DNA of 64,000 bases from Pelodera strongyloides (GCA_036852015.1 JAANDG010000009.1:1-64000); one strand, 5' to 3'; numbered from the stretch's first letter, positions 49,601-61,145 are shown. The notes: a model not told the origin generated them from the sequence alone. Numbers and translations are program-made.

Positions 49601-52600
49601 GGCTTTTGCCACGTTCCATATGTGAGACGCGCGCGCTATTTTCAGTCTTTTGTTCTTTATTATTTATAGGATCGACGAAGAGCCGTGTCATATGCTTGAA
49701 AACAGTCTTAATTTTCCAAAATCCTTTTAGCATCCCTTTGGTCTAGCATCTGGCCGATTTAACACTAAAGGGTATAACACCCGGTTTTTGAAACGTATGT
49801 TAAACGTTGTGCTCCTGTGCGTGTATGAAGATAACGGCTCTATTATTATCAATTCGCATGCAGCACAAGTGCACTTGACCAGCATACGTTTCAAAAACCG
49901 TCCGTCATATCTCTTTAATAGATCGAGTTGCAAAATTGTAGGTAATTCCTTTATTCTTTACGTTATCCACTTTATCCAGTAGTTTCTTTCACACGTTTTC
50001 TTGTCGTTGTTTCGAAGATTGATAATTTTTATACATCGAAGTTGATATCGATCGAAGTTTTCAGAATTTTTTCATAAACTTCCATGGTTGTGGCAAAGGT
50101 CTATGGAGGTACAGCACGAGTACCGTGGAAGAAGCCGGACAGGTTATTGATTAGGTCTTTCTTTTTTTTAAAGCGCTATGGTACGTGGGTTTTTAAGAGC
50201 ACCATTGACAATCGCATGCCCTTGTACCTTGTATCATGTGCAAATTGTGCTCTATTATGTTTACTTTCGGCCCAGAATGGAGTTGGCAAAAATGCATTGA
50301 AAATACACCTGCTATACCACTTTAAACAGTGTACAAATTAACGTCTGCATTTGTTATACATCATCCGCATTATGGTATGCATCACCAGTTTCTATTAAAG
50401 CGATATAACAGCAATTTCTGAAGCTAATTTTAGACAGCTGCTTCACATATGTTGTATGTAAATGTTTGTAAATAAACTAGAAAAATCGCACAGTATCGCG
50501 CAGTTATTTGCACGTTATTTGCACGTACCACGTAAGAATAGAACGTCGTACGTTTCACTAACTGGCTGTTATGCCGCTTTAAAATATCAATTTCCCAGTC
50601 CTCAAAGCGAGGTCCCCGAATTTAATGTCTTCCCGTCTTTTGTAGGTCTGCAGAGAGCAAGCCTTAATTTTCCCCTTTGCATATATGGAGAGAACAGGAG
50701 CAGGTTCACATTCTTGGAATTTCTTCATCTCTGTCAGTCTCGGTCTCTGCCTCCCTCCCTCTCTCATTCAGTCTCTTTCTCGCTCTAAATCCTCTTCCTC
50801 CCTCTCATTGTCTCCATCTAAGAATAGAGCAGTCTCCCTTTCTCTTACCGTCTGTCGTCTCTCCCGCCGACATGTGGTTTATGTAGTCCCTCGCAGTCTC
50901 TACCACCACCCGCGGTCTCTTCATAGAATTGGCGCACCTGGTCAGCCCAGTTTCAGCCCAAGATCCACACACATGCACACAATGTCGTTTCTGTGTGTAT
51001 TTCACCTTTCTTTTTCCATACATAGCATGCAAATTTGCTGAGAAGCTGCCTATTTCGAGACTACTATTTGACATGTTTTACTGTAGTCGATGTCGTACAC
51101 TAGCCATTTGTTTTCTCGGATTTCGAACCGAGGTTTTCAATGAAACTATTTTACGCGGCCCAGTGCCGTTGAAGGGAAAAGATGGGTAGGCTAAGGTAAG
51201 GTACGTATCATGTTAGTTGCACCCCATATGTGCAAAATAGTGGCCTTGGCGTGGTACAAGCGTACAAGGGTTAGCCTTATTTTTCAGGATTGAGGCAATT
51301 ACCATAATTTCATAATTGCAATCATGTTTTCTGATATACTAATTTGGATTCTGGGAATCATTCCCAGTGAAAATATTAAGAAGGAAAATATACACAAAAG
51401 TGAGGCAATTACCAATAATTGGCGCCTATTGTGCCTATTTCTTGCCCGTCTTTTGTTGAATTAGCGTTGACCTTGTACGAGTTACGCCGGCAGTCCTGCG
51501 CGCCATAGCAATTATGGTTTTGGAGCAAGTTGATTTATTATTTTTTTAGAATAAATTATTGTTTCAACTGAATGTTGACTGAATCTTCTTTCTCTATTAA
51601 AGCGAAATACTGGTCGGTTTTTGAAACATATCACTGCACCAGCATTCTTATGCGAGCTAAATTCGAGCAAATTAGCATAAATACGTAAGAATTCAGTTGT
51701 CAACGATGCGTTTCAAAAAACGGCCGGTATTTTGCTATAAAGAAAATTTTATTTCAAACGTATGTTGGACAACCGCAGTCCTATCTATTTATGCTAACTG
51801 AGCTCGATTTTTTATTCTAATCATACACACTCGTTTACATGTGATTCATGGGAATGCACTTATCCAAAGCGGGTTTCAAAAACTGGCTGTTATACCGCTT
51901 TGTTCAGGTAGTGTGCTCATAATTCTAATGCCTAATCACAAACACAACACATTTGATGTTATACCATTTACCAACATATCTTTATTAGAACATCAACATT
52001 AATTAGCAGGTCGTACTGTATATTTTCCTTCTTAAAGGGAATATGTAGGCACTCAAAATGAGCAAAACAACTGCGAAACTAGAGTTTCCACACCAGACAT
52101 GAATTTAAGTAGGCGACTGAATATGTAAATTCGAATATTCTCATTTGCATGCAAATATGTCGCTGTTGCATGCTATATGCCGATGTATGCACACATATGC
52201 AAAAATTTTTGCTCCATCAGCACTGCCGTGTAAGCCAGGGGGTCAAGCAACGCGTTTACTATGGAAAAGATGAACTTTGAAAATGATTTTCTTTTAAATG
52301 GGAAACTTTTAACAATTTTTGTTGTTGTTTCCTTAATGAGGAACACACATTCTATTAATACAGCTTAACTTCAAAAAGGGCATACATATTCCCTTTAATA
52401 TTTTCACCTACTGGACTTTTGTATTCATATATTTTATTGAATAACCGCACATGTTATACAGTGCCGAAAGATATCAGGAAGAATGTGCCTGTCCTTAAAA
52501 ATTGTTGGATTCGTTTTTTTTTGTAGAACAGCGCATTTGGTCTTTGTTTGTAAATTTTTCTCATAGTTGGTGTACTTGGAAATCATTTTATCAATTCTAT

Positions 52601-55600
52601 TCTTACTGGAACCAAGCGCACGTATATAAAGCGCAAATACTAACTTACTCTGTTACTACTCTGTTTGCGTTTATATGTTCGTTTTAATTTTCATCCTCGG
52701 AGATCCACATGGTGTATTTAATAAATAAAATAAATAAGTAAATACTAACTGTCCTTGTAGACCATTGTGTCGTACTTGCAGATCATTCTTTCTTATTTGT
52801 GGATCATTTTTTACAGTTCTTATTAGTTGTATAAAACACTTTGCTTATACTTACTGGAACCGAGTGCACGTATCAACGTGTCAATATGCATATGCATACT
52901 ATGTGTATGATTCCGTTCGAGTGGGTACTCGTGTGTATGGCGTTTCTTTGTGTGCGTTCGCTACCAGAAACAAGAGTCTGACGAAGACCGAGGCTTGTTC
53001 TTGAAGCCTTGCCTCGCCCTATAGTTTACGTGAGACTAGCTTGCGAACCTAGTCAGCCTGGCGTCACGGACGGATATCCATGCAATCGCAAACTAAAGTG
53101 TCTTACGTTCTATGCAAAAGTGTTTGATTTAAACTTTAAACTCTATTAGCTTGTCCAACTTGCTTCTTGTGTACAATTTGATAGGTTGTTTTAGCGTTTA
53201 GCTGGTTCCTTATGTCTTCTCTCGCTCTCTCTCGCTCTCTCAGCTTTTTGGGGTAAGTTCCCAACATGCTCGCGGATAAGCTTCTTTATGATCTTATCTA
53301 GCGGATGATTTACTTCCGACCCTCTCTCTCTCTCTCTCTCTGCGTAAATTCCCTTCATTTAATCGTTGCATTTAGAAATTTCTAATAAGCTCTACGATAC
53401 ACACTCGTATAGTAAGTAGTAAAATTGTGTAGTATCTGTTTTGTCCCCACTCCCTCTGTTTATGTAAACTTCCACTGTTTGTTTGTATGTCGTCGTTCCC
53501 CCGGCGCCTTTATGTCCCCTTTATTCTACGATCGCGCGGGAATCCCATAGCGAAGTGCCCTATTCACGGTACGCTTCCGGATAGATACACCTTTGGAAGG
53601 TGGAGGCGGAAGAAGATAGTTCTTCTACTATCTATCGCTATACTCTCTCATTCTATAGCAGGGCGAGCCGATTTCTAGCTAGCGCTCTCGTTTCCCTCTC
53701 TCTCTATGTCTCTCTATCTCTCTCTCTGAAATAATTTCTTGCACTGTCCTTCCTCAATAAGAATGGCAAAACTTGAACAGCAAAATCGTAAAATCGTAAA
53801 ATTTCGTGCCCATAAACCGAACGGCTAAATCCAAACAAACGCCCGCAAAAAAAATCACGAAAACTTCAAGAGAGAGGATCGTTTGATAACCTCTGTAAAT
53901 ATTTGCTACGAATGCTCAAATAGAGACATTGTACTTGGACTGCATTCTGCAAATTTTGGCACGCGAAACACTTTGGCTTTCCTTTTGTGGAGATGACGGC
54001 TTTATTTGGTAAATGACTTACAACTATGTATGTTCTGTGACTTGACTCGAGCTGGGGTGCGCTTTCATTAGCGTGCTATATCAGTTACGGTATATAAGCC
54101 TCTTCTTGTTCTGTTCTTGGACCATGTACATATAAAATAAAACGGGATGTTTTTATATGTACATGGTACGCATAATGTCCCCTAATCTATCCTCGACTAT
54201 TGCATAACGTCTTTTTTGTGAGTCTCTTCATCGAAGTGTTCTTTGTGAATGGCTAAAATTGATTTTATATTCATTTCCTGTGGTACGGCATTTGAAGAAG
54301 ATCGAGCCAGAGTTGTGAACTTGGGTTGAACTTGAGTTGAACTTTACAATTGCTGAATATATGTAACCATTTATTAATTAAATAATATCAGAGTACGTAG
54401 TTTGGTCCCTTGTCAGTACGAACTGTTGTGAAGCATGTTCGTCTTAGGGTATCCATTTGATTATGTCTTTTCGATATGTATGTGGTCAATAAACTATAAT
54501 TAACAACTTATCTATTTCAGACTTTCATCAACCTACTCCACCTCGCTCTCTTCGCTGGAGAACATCTCGCCCTCGTGCACGCTCAACACCTCGTCCATGT
54601 CTCCATCGCCGACGGCACGCATGAATTGTTCATCGCTGAACACAACGCTGACGGCCACCCCGGCCGTTTCGACTATACCCACGACGCCGACCAAGCCGAC
54701 CGTGGAAGTGCATCCGATGCCCAGTGAGGACAGGTAGATAATATTTAGATTTAATAAATAAATTTTGGTTGCAAACGAAAAATGGGGGTTTTGGTCTCGA
54801 GCGGGGTGTCTAACCCGCATCTTCGGCTATCCGGGCCAATGCGTTTACCATTACGCTACCGTCACCCACCACCAACAATTGTTCGCAAAGCGAGTTAAGG
54901 TTTAATAAGTAAGTAAGTAAACCCTTTACGCTTCAACAGCGTGGTCCTTTATTCGTGGGCGTTTCAATACGGTGCGTATCAATTGACTAGTGACGATATT
55001 TGGTTATATGTTTATCTTTTAAATCTTTTGTTTGGCAAGAACCTTTAGTGCCCTTTATCTTCATGTCATTTAGTTTATCTCTGGTAACTTATTCCCAATT
55101 TAGATTCAGAGAGCGTGACAGTGAGGATATTATCCCGAAGAGGGAGAAACCTACGGTACCCGCCAAACCGAAAGGCCTAACACTACACAATGCACAACTC
55201 ACACATGTCGCCATTCCAAGGTAAGATTTAATGTGATTTTGATTTATTGATTGATGTTTATTGATTTGATTTGTGTTCAATCAATAGGTCTGGTTTTGTT
55301 AGTTTAATTAATTTATAGTTCATCATAATAAGTAAACGGAATACAGAAGTGGGGTTCTTACCTTAGCGCAAAAGCATAGGAATCACATATAAATTAACCC
55401 GAGTTACCGGTACAGGTTACTCGCTAAGTTTAGTCATGACTAAAGTGCAATAAACTAGGGTTTCCTTCAAATCAATCAATAATCGTATTCAGATCTACTT
55501 CTCTGTCATCTCTCGGCTCGCCCACTAGTCAGACGAATCTCTTCCTCAACAATCTCGTCGCCTCGCCCTCTTTCTGCAATCTCCAACAACAGTACCAGAA

Positions 55601-57820
55601 ACCGCACATGGGAAGTCAGGAGCTACTGGGTCTCGAGGAGAAACGACAAGAGGTAAATGATATCTTCTAAGTGAGCCAGTTTGGCGCCGAATGTGTGCCG
55701 GGGTGTGCGAGTTGTGTTCACTTTCGTGCGATTTTCACGCCGCGCTCGCCTGTTCGCTGTGGGCACGCGAAAGACATACAAGCGTTACTTAATTTCCAAA
55801 ACTGCGCCACATTTTTGCCGCTCACACTTTTCCGCATTGTGTGCGCGGCGTATTCGCCGAGCTTCACCTATATCTTCGCATTTTCAGTCGGTCTCCACGG
55901 TATCCCGTCGCATCAGCCACCTCGAGGAGGAGCGCAACGTCCTCGAGCAGGAGATGGCGGCCAATGATGAGACCGGCTCGCGGCTACTCAATAAGATACA
56001 CCGCGCAGATCAGGCTCTCGCGGTAAAGGTGAATATCATATTGTATTGAGTTGTTTCTCAATAACCAGTGTGTTTCATAGCACATGATTTGGACATTAGT
56101 TTTATCCAAGGCGATTTTCTGATCTTGAGGCAAACTTGTACACTTTTTGCACATTTTAATTCACGTCACTTGATCTTTCTGCAGCTTGTGCTGTTGTTCT
56201 ATGTACCGCTAGCTTATTCATTCTGCATAAGTATCTTATTCTCACGAGATCAACACCCATTATCAGCTGTCTATGCATTTATCCCATCGCACGTCCCTAT
56301 TTCGCTAATCTCTAATAACTCTCTGTCTCGTCTGTCCTTCTTTTACAGACTCTCTCTCATTCTCTTAATATCCCTTGCAAGCCTGCAGGGCACAGAATAG
56401 ACCTCGGTATCCTCCCCAGTATCTAAAATTCCCCTCTTTGTGCAAATCTCATATATTACTCTCTCTATCTCTTCTCTCTCTCCCCACATCTCTCTGTCTC
56501 TCAGAATTTCTCCCTTGCAAGCCGCTCTTAATTAATTTGGGCGCGCGAAGGGGCTGGAAATTTCCGAGGAATGCGCGCCTTATCTAGAAATTTATAATTT
56601 GCATTTGCATAGCTCCCTGAAATCGACTAATGCCATTTTACCGTGGGATTTAGCGAGACGCCGGCGCATAGCTCAAATTCCACAGCGAAATTCCTCGACT
56701 AGAAGAATTATTGGACAATTGACAGAAAAATATATGATCTAATGAGAAAAATAACGGGGATTTGAAAAAGTGAAACCGGACTGATTTTTTTTCTTTAATT
56801 TATACTTTAGGTACAACGGCAAATGGAACAGAGTACCGATCTCGTGCGCCTTGCCGCCAAACTCAGCTATCAACAGGACAAGATCAACCAGTTAACTAAC
56901 AACAACAATGTACAAGCGGCGCAATACTCCAGGGTGGGCTTATATATATATACTTGTTATATTGTTTGCTTAGGCTTAGCTTAGGGCTCAGCCTCAGGCT
57001 CAGGGCTTAGGCTTAGGCTGTCTTACGTTACTTTTGGCCATTAGAAGTAATTAAGCTAATTGTAAGGTAACCTTGATGCCGTATTCTTGCCGAATTTCCC
57101 CGGCCGCGAGTTTAGGGATCCTACGTGAGTGTCTGTACTGTACCAGAAGGACACACAATGGAACCCTTGCATGCTCTCCAGAATCCACGTGCCACACCCG
57201 TTTAGTAACATTAATTTACAGTACGAGATTGCCGAAGAGACAAAGCGGGTGAATCGTCGTCTTGGTGAGGTGGCCCTTCTGAAGCAGATCAATAAGCGAA
57301 GGGAGAAGGAACTGGACGACACGATAGGCAAGATGCTCGACCATGATCACAGAAGGCTATGGCAACAGTACAAGGATAACCATGTCAAGATGGTACAGGT
57401 GAGGGAGTTTTTTAATCCATAAAGCGATATAACAGCCGTTTTTTGAAATGTATGTTGGACAGCTACATGGGAATGCAGTTTCCCGATATCCGTTTCAAAA
57501 ACCGGATGTTATACGGCTTTAATGTCATCTAACTTTGTAGCACTGTCTATCTAAAGGCTAACGAAAAATCGATATGCGACTTTCTCAGTGCGCTAGCGGG
57601 CCAAATAATAAAAACATGTTGCTTTTTTGCGAATTGAATCCTTAGTGAATATTATTTGACAAGTTTGAAGACTGAAAATTTATTAGTTGAACTTTTAGGC
57701 ATGAAATATCTATGCTGATTTCATGTATCTCTTTTCCAGGAGTACCGCCTAATCGAAGACCGCCTAACGGACGCCAAAACGCATCTAAACGCCCTACACA
57801 GCACACGACGAACTCAGTAA
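40582..57820 (+). CDS. Shroom-family protein with C-terminal ASD2 domain
   Basis: Shroom proteins bind F-actin and, through the C-terminal ASD2 coiled coil, recruit Rho-kinase to drive apical constriction of epithelia. Ten exons join in phase: 40582-40662, 46270-46349, 46714-47013, 54521-54733, 55104-55220, 55493-55652, 55888-56028, 56811-56933, 57222-57398 and 57740-57820 (TAA). The product would be about 490 residues: a short acidic/basic N-terminus, a Gln/Ser/Pro-rich linker, then about 170 residues matching ASD2 in helix pattern and key stretches. No PDZ domain and no clear ASD1 is visible, so this is either a short isoform or N-terminal exons lie in the large upstream gaps. The family call rests on the ASD2 part; the first exon is the least certain. 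Confidence 0.8.
40727..40842. repeat. MITE subfamily B copy, degraded right end
   Basis: TTAAAGCGGTATAACGACAGG on the left; CAAAAACCGGCCGTTATT on the right. It begins about 65 bases after the 40582-40662 exon. Confidence 0.65.
42595..42712 (+). CDS. Possible alternative exon in the Shroom-like locus
   Basis: Between a CTTCCAG acceptor and a good GTAAGT donor lies an open stretch containing RFDDYSYSFSYNTTNYYTST. It ends in phase 0, as needed to join the 46270 exon, but its entry phase does not match the 40582 exon. It would fit only as an alternative first exon (ATG at about 42574) or downstream of an unseen exon. Tyr/Ser/Asn-rich, no known domain. Confidence 0.3.
46270..47013 (+). CDS. Shroom-like exons: basic segment and Gln/Ser-rich linker
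   Basis: Exons 46270-46349 and 46714-47013. The first gives LQQDLPSMLHRSPSGAKRKI, a basic segment. The second is low complexity: Gln-rich, then a pure in-frame hexanucleotide repeat coding (Gln-Ala)4, then Ser/Met-rich (MSMSSSMSMSSSS) and ending YRSILPELDYAPQPS. The split codon (AG + G) rebuilds Arg. Disordered regions like this are usual between Shroom functional domains. Confidence 0.75.
47140..47253. mobile_element. Small foldback MITE
   Basis: GGGAGTGTCATGGTGGTTGA and TCACCATGACATTCCCTTTAA are imperfect inverse ends around about 70 bases. It directly follows a degraded subfamily C fragment. Confidence 0.5.
48546..48605 (-). repeat. tRNA-derived SINE remnant
   Basis: On the minus strand: TGTAGCGTAGTGGCTAACGC then AGGTTCGATTCCTGAC. 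In the Shroom-like intron. Confidence 0.65.
48720..48778 (-). repeat. tRNA-derived SINE remnant
   Basis: On the minus strand: GGTAGCATACTGGCTAACGC then CGGGTTCAATTCTC; a second copy 110 bases from the one at 48546. Confidence 0.65.
49357..49537. repeat. MITE subfamily B copy
   Basis: TTAAAGCGATATAACGGGCGG to GATGTTATATCGCTTAA. Confidence 0.78.
49766..49919. repeat. MITE subfamily B copy
   Basis: AAAGGGTATAACACCCGG to CCGTCCGTCATATCTCTTTAA, with CATACGTTTCAAAAACC on the right arm. Confidence 0.7.
50168..50325. repeat. MITE subfamily C copy
   Basis: TTAAAGCGCTATGGTACGTGG to CACCTGCTATACCACTTTAA. Confidence 0.65.
50395..50582. repeat. MITE subfamily B copy
   Basis: TTAAAGCGATATAACAGC to GGCTGTTATGCCGCTTTAA. 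Confidence 0.75.
51597..51740. repeat. MITE subfamily A copy
   Basis: TTAAAGCGAAATACTGGTCGG to CGGCCGGTATTTTGCTATAA. It abuts a subfamily B copy directly. Confidence 0.75.
51755..51902. repeat. MITE subfamily B copy, left end damaged
   Basis: The left side keeps TTTCAAACGTATGTTGGACAAC; the right end is TGGCTGTTATACCGCTTTG. Confidence 0.65.
52032..52398. mobile_element. TTAA-bounded MITE (GGGAATATGT ends)
   Basis: TTAAAGGGAATATGT at the left and ACATATTCCCTTTAA at the right; 367 bp, no ORF. Terminal sequence differs from subfamilies A-C though the TTAA boundary is shared. Confidence 0.7.
54521..55652 (+). CDS. Shroom-like exons: Ser/Thr/Pro linker
   Basis: Exons 54521-54733, 55104-55220 and 55493-55652, each entered by completing an AG-split Arg codon. 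They encode LSSTYSTSLSSLENISPSCT, then many Thr-Pro pairs, then a proline-rich EKPTVPAKPKGL of the type that binds SH3 domains, then STSLSSLGSPTSQTNLFLNN and a charged end (LLGLEEKRQE) that leads into the coiled coil. The repeated (S)TSLSSL motif occurs in two exons. Confidence 0.8.
54793..54868 (-). repeat. tRNA-derived SINE remnant
   Basis: On the minus strand: GACGGTAGCGTAATGGTAAACGC then TGCGGGTTAGACACC. Followed on the + strand by a (AAGT)n tract and CCTTTATTCGTGG, which resembles the 3' part of another dispersed repeat. Confidence 0.6.
55888..57820 (+). CDS. ASD2 (Rho-kinase-binding) coiled-coil domain of the Shroom-like protein
   Basis: Four exons (55888-56028, 56811-56933, 57222-57398, 57740-57820) encode about 170 residues of continuous heptad-like helix. 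The first includes RRISHLEEERNVLEQEMAAN followed by DETGSRLL, matching the 'I/L-ANE/NALG' start of ASD2. The third has LLKQINKRREKELDDTIGKM; the last two together match the conserved ending with HVKMVQ and EYRLIEDRLTDAKTHLNAL. The donor of the first exon could be at 56022 or 56028; both keep frame. The stop TAA is at 57818-57820. This domain places the gene in the Shroom family. Confidence 0.85.
57419..57522. repeat. MITE subfamily B copy, short
   Basis: ATAAAGCGATATAACAGCCG to CCGGATGTTATACGGCTTTAA, only about 104 bases, so it is mostly a hairpin. Twenty bases after the Shroom-like exon ending at 57398. Confidence 0.78.
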
Positions 57821-57972
57821 AGTTATAAAGGGACGCGTGTAAGACAATGTATATACCCATTTACTTATTTGGAATTTAAACACCAATTGTTTGCTTTAGA
57901 ACTTTAGTTGCATTTTTACCAGCTTTGCGTGCTGCTTCTAAATATTTTGGATTTTTTGGGGTAAACGTGAGT

Positions 57973-58070
57973 TTAAAGCGGTGTTGCACGTGGTTTGTGA
58001 AAGGCTGATGTATGGTATCCAGCATGCGCGTCAAGAATTTGTTGCCAAAACACGTGTCACTCCGCTTTAC
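57973..58070. repeat. MITE subfamily C hairpin in the Shroom-like 3' UTR
   Basis: TTAAAGCGGTGTTGCACGTGG to CACGTGTCACTCCGCTTTA, 98 bases. It lies between the stop codon (57820) and the likely poly(A) signal (58549), so it should be part of the mRNA. Confidence 0.8.
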
Positions 58071-58548
58071 GTTAGAGGTGAATGTATGTTAGACTAATTG
58101 TAAATGTTGTTACTTGGGTAGAATAACAAACATGTTATGTGTCTTCAATATATAGGTAGCCACTTTACCCAAGTCCTAATTCCTACTGTAGAGAATAGAT
58201 TTGACAATACTTTACTTTTTTTGAATTCCCGCCTAAAACGTTTAACCTCATTGTATTAATTTTTATCATCGTCTAATTGTATTACCAATATTGATCAACA
58301 CTAGTCGATTCGCATTTGCATACAATTAGCATTTTTCCTAATTATAATTATCCTTACTAATAACCCTAACTTGGTTCCTTTTATGCCATAGAGCCTGGGG
58401 CCTGGGCCCACATGTGTCCTTTTATGGATAGTTAGTACTAAAGGGTTATAGCATAACCAACATTATTCATAGGTTTATTAACTTTAAATTCCTTTTAGCG
58501 TATATTTATGTTCGAGAAACACTACGATATTTCGGGTTAATAAAGTGT

Positions 58549-58554
58549 GTGTGT
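58549..58554 (+). promoter_or_regulatory. Candidate poly(A) signal of the Shroom-like gene
   Basis: AATAAA followed directly by a GT-rich run (GTGTGTGTGTTTTATTTT), a classic cleavage-site arrangement. It implies a 3' UTR of about 730 bases that includes a MITE hairpin at 57973-58070. Confidence 0.65.
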
Positions 58555-58919
58555 TTTATTTTTTTGATTTAACTTCGCATCCCGCACTGCTTTTTTATGT
58601 CATTAATGTTTAATAAAAGTATTATAATTTTTAAAATGTTTTCAATTCTTGTGCATTGCAAGTAAAGTGAACGGACGTTGTTTTGGAGAATTAAACTGAG
58701 GAAAGTTGGCCGATGCGCGGCCTAAGCTGGGCCCGAATTTGTGGGCCCAGCCATTTTTTGTAGACCGCGCGCCGGTGAAAGTTTCGCGTTGTAACAATAA
58801 ACTATTAGGAACTGTAAGTGTTTGTTTTACGAATAGACTCATAACAAGAATTATAACAGTAGACGTGCTGCGCTACGATTAGCCAACACTGGAAAAACTA
58901 GTCGAAACAAGTCAAACAT

Positions 58920-59012
58920 TTCATTCGCGATTAGAACATGTCATAAACAAACTTTGAATTTGAACTTGAACCCTCTTGAATAAAGGAGCACGCTCTTGAA
59001 GCGTAAGCGGTT
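58920..59012 (-). repeat. Dispersed repeat (CCTTTATTCAAGG family), inverse copy
   Basis: ATGTCATAAACAAACTTTGAA and TTGAATAAAGGAGCACGCTC, inverse of the 1270 copy, followed by a TTTA tract. Confidence 0.5.
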
Positions 59013-59283
59013 TATTTATTTATTTATTTATTAGAAAAAAGCTATATCAGTGAAATAAAATCACTAAATAAATGGCAAACGCACATTTGAAATGACAAAA
59101 TCGCCGGCTAGTATTTAATAAACTCTTTAATTATTTAGGCTAACTAACACCAGGGGAGAAACCTATATAACCTATAACATCGCCAGGTCAGGAACAGTAG
59201 TTTGCCTAACATCAACCGTAAAAAAAGATGTTCCAAATAACAAAACAATTTTATGAAAATTAGTTGCTAATAATAAACTTTTA

Positions 59284-59438
59284 TTAAAGCGGTTTGACAC
59301 GTGGTTTGTGAAACGACCCGTCGAAAAGTATATTTCTTTTGTAATGAATGTATTCTACGCGGCCCAAAAAAAAATACAATTTACATACCGTACTGGAACA
59401 GTAGTTGTTCAATTAAACCACGTGTAATACCGCTTTAT
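59284..59438. repeat. MITE subfamily C copy
   Basis: TTAAAGCGGTTTGACACGTGG to CCACGTGTAATACCGCTTTA. Confidence 0.78.
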
Positions 59439-59709
59439 GTTACAGAAAAAAATCGGTCAATATCTGTTGGTGATGTTGGTTCTGAAATCCACTTTTTTTG
59501 TTTACATAAGGATTGGGGGCAGATCCGCAGGCCTTCATAGAGACTGACCAGGACTGCAGTCTCAGATACGAGCTTCTTCGGAACTATAAGCAATTATCTT
59601 TATCTTCAAAATTATTAATTAAGAACAATTAATATTCTGCTTTTAAATTTTGTCCTGTGTCATTCAGCTTGCTGAATTTAAATTTAGTCTGCTTTGTGGC
59701 AATTTTTTT

Positions 59710-59898
59710 CAAGCGAAACAACAGGCGATTTTAAAATTGCACGGTGAACAACTGCATATTTTCTTGTGTATTTATGCTAATTGTAAGGGGGCCGAAATGG
59801 GGTCGATTTTTTAAGTTGTAATCCAGCTCATTTGCATATGATATATGGGAATGCAGGTGCTAAGCTAGTTTTACAAAATGGCTGTTATACCGCTTTAA
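59710..59898. repeat. MITE subfamily B copy
   Basis: CAAGCGAAACAACAGGCG to ATGGCTGTTATACCGCTTTAA with the AT-rich core. Confidence 0.7.
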
Positions 59899-60122
59899 AC
59901 ATCCAAACTACACCAACACACATGGCATGCCGGTGAGGTTATTGCCCCAGGCACTGGGTAGAGTTGTGTTGTTCTCTGGGCCCAGAGCCCCGTGTATGTA
60001 TTACACTAAGCTGACTAAAGATCGCGTGCAGAGACGTAATACTTGACATTGATATAATCTTCATAAACTCATTTATAATATTTAATATTTGTATGCTATT
60101 AAACTATATTATATGCCCTCCT

Positions 60123-60279
60123 TTAAGCGAAATACCGGCCGGTTTTTTCTTACTGATTTATGCTAATTTGCTCGAATATAGCTCGATTTTTTATTCTAAT
60201 TTATCTTCATTTGCATAAGCTGCATAAGAATGCTGATGTACTCGATGTGTTTCAAAAACAGGCCGGTATTTCGCTTTAA
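60123..60279. repeat. MITE subfamily A copy
   Basis: TTAAGCGAAATACCGGCC to GGCCGGTATTTCGCTTTAA, with the shared core. Confidence 0.82.
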
Positions 60280-60777
60280 TCTTTGCATTACATTAAACTG
60301 TATGACGTGCTCTTCTTTAATTAATTATACTACTTCTACTTGGCAATTATGCTTCCTGTAGCACCCTTTCGCAATGTTTTTAAGTAATATTTCAGTGTTT
60401 CGCGCTCGTTTCAAGGAAAATCAAGCTTTGGAAACTAACTTTTTTTTATCTTACGACGTTTTTCAGGAACATTTTATTCGCTAAAATTAAATTGATATTA
60501 CAAGAGCTGTATAAAAAAATTAAGCAGCCTAGGAAAGAAGCCTATGTATGTCGTTCTTACAGGGCAGGTCGGTTTATTTTATTTTATAAATTAAATTATT
60601 TATAGCAGATACTTTATTCGTTTGACGTATAAGTAAGTACTTCGCGAACAGGCCATGTCTTCATAATTTTGTACTTTTAAATTCGGAGTTCCACTTCATT
60701 TAAATACCCTTTTTTTAGACTGAATAGTGTATATCTTTAATCTTAAATATTGTCGTAAATTTGTCCAAGGGACCTTT

Positions 60778-60975
60778 TTTAAAGCGGTAGCGAACATGGT
60801 TTGTGAAACATTTACTGGTCGCCTGCATTCTCATGTATTCTATTCAAATTTCTTATCATTTCTGGGTGTTTCATGCGTAGAGAGTAGAGGTCCAGAATTG
60901 AACGTACTCGGCATATTAGCGATTGAAATTCAGCAAAATACCATACGTTTCAAACCGCGCACCATACCGCTTTAA
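60778..60975. repeat. MITE subfamily C copy
   Basis: TTAAAGCGGTAGCGAACATGG to GCGCACCATACCGCTTTAA. Close upstream of the MOSPD2-like gene. Confidence 0.72.
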
Positions 60976-61145
60976 CTGAACCTTCAATTTCATTTTAGTA
61001 TGAGTAAAGTTTCTTGTGAGCTTTCGATTCCAACCACAAAACAAATGCGTTTAACACATTTTTATTTGCCAACGTTTCGGTTTACACCATCATCAGGGCG
61101 GATTTAATGACCTCAAACTTGGGTAATTAAACCTTTTAATTTTAG

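Larger units (their letters stand above)
47014..54520 (+). other. 7.5-kb Shroom-like intron
   Basis: Phase-2 intron between the Gln/Ser-rich exon and the next linker exon. Contains two SINE remnants, a dense MITE cluster (49357-52398) and TC microsatellites. A GC-richer patch at 48140-48370 has open frames on both strands but no recognised similarity. Confidence 0.65.

Noticed and set aside
55681..56049. 122-codon ORF over a Shroom-like exon
   Set aside because: The real coding part starts at the TTTTCAG acceptor (55888); upstream sequence is intron and lacks similarity.
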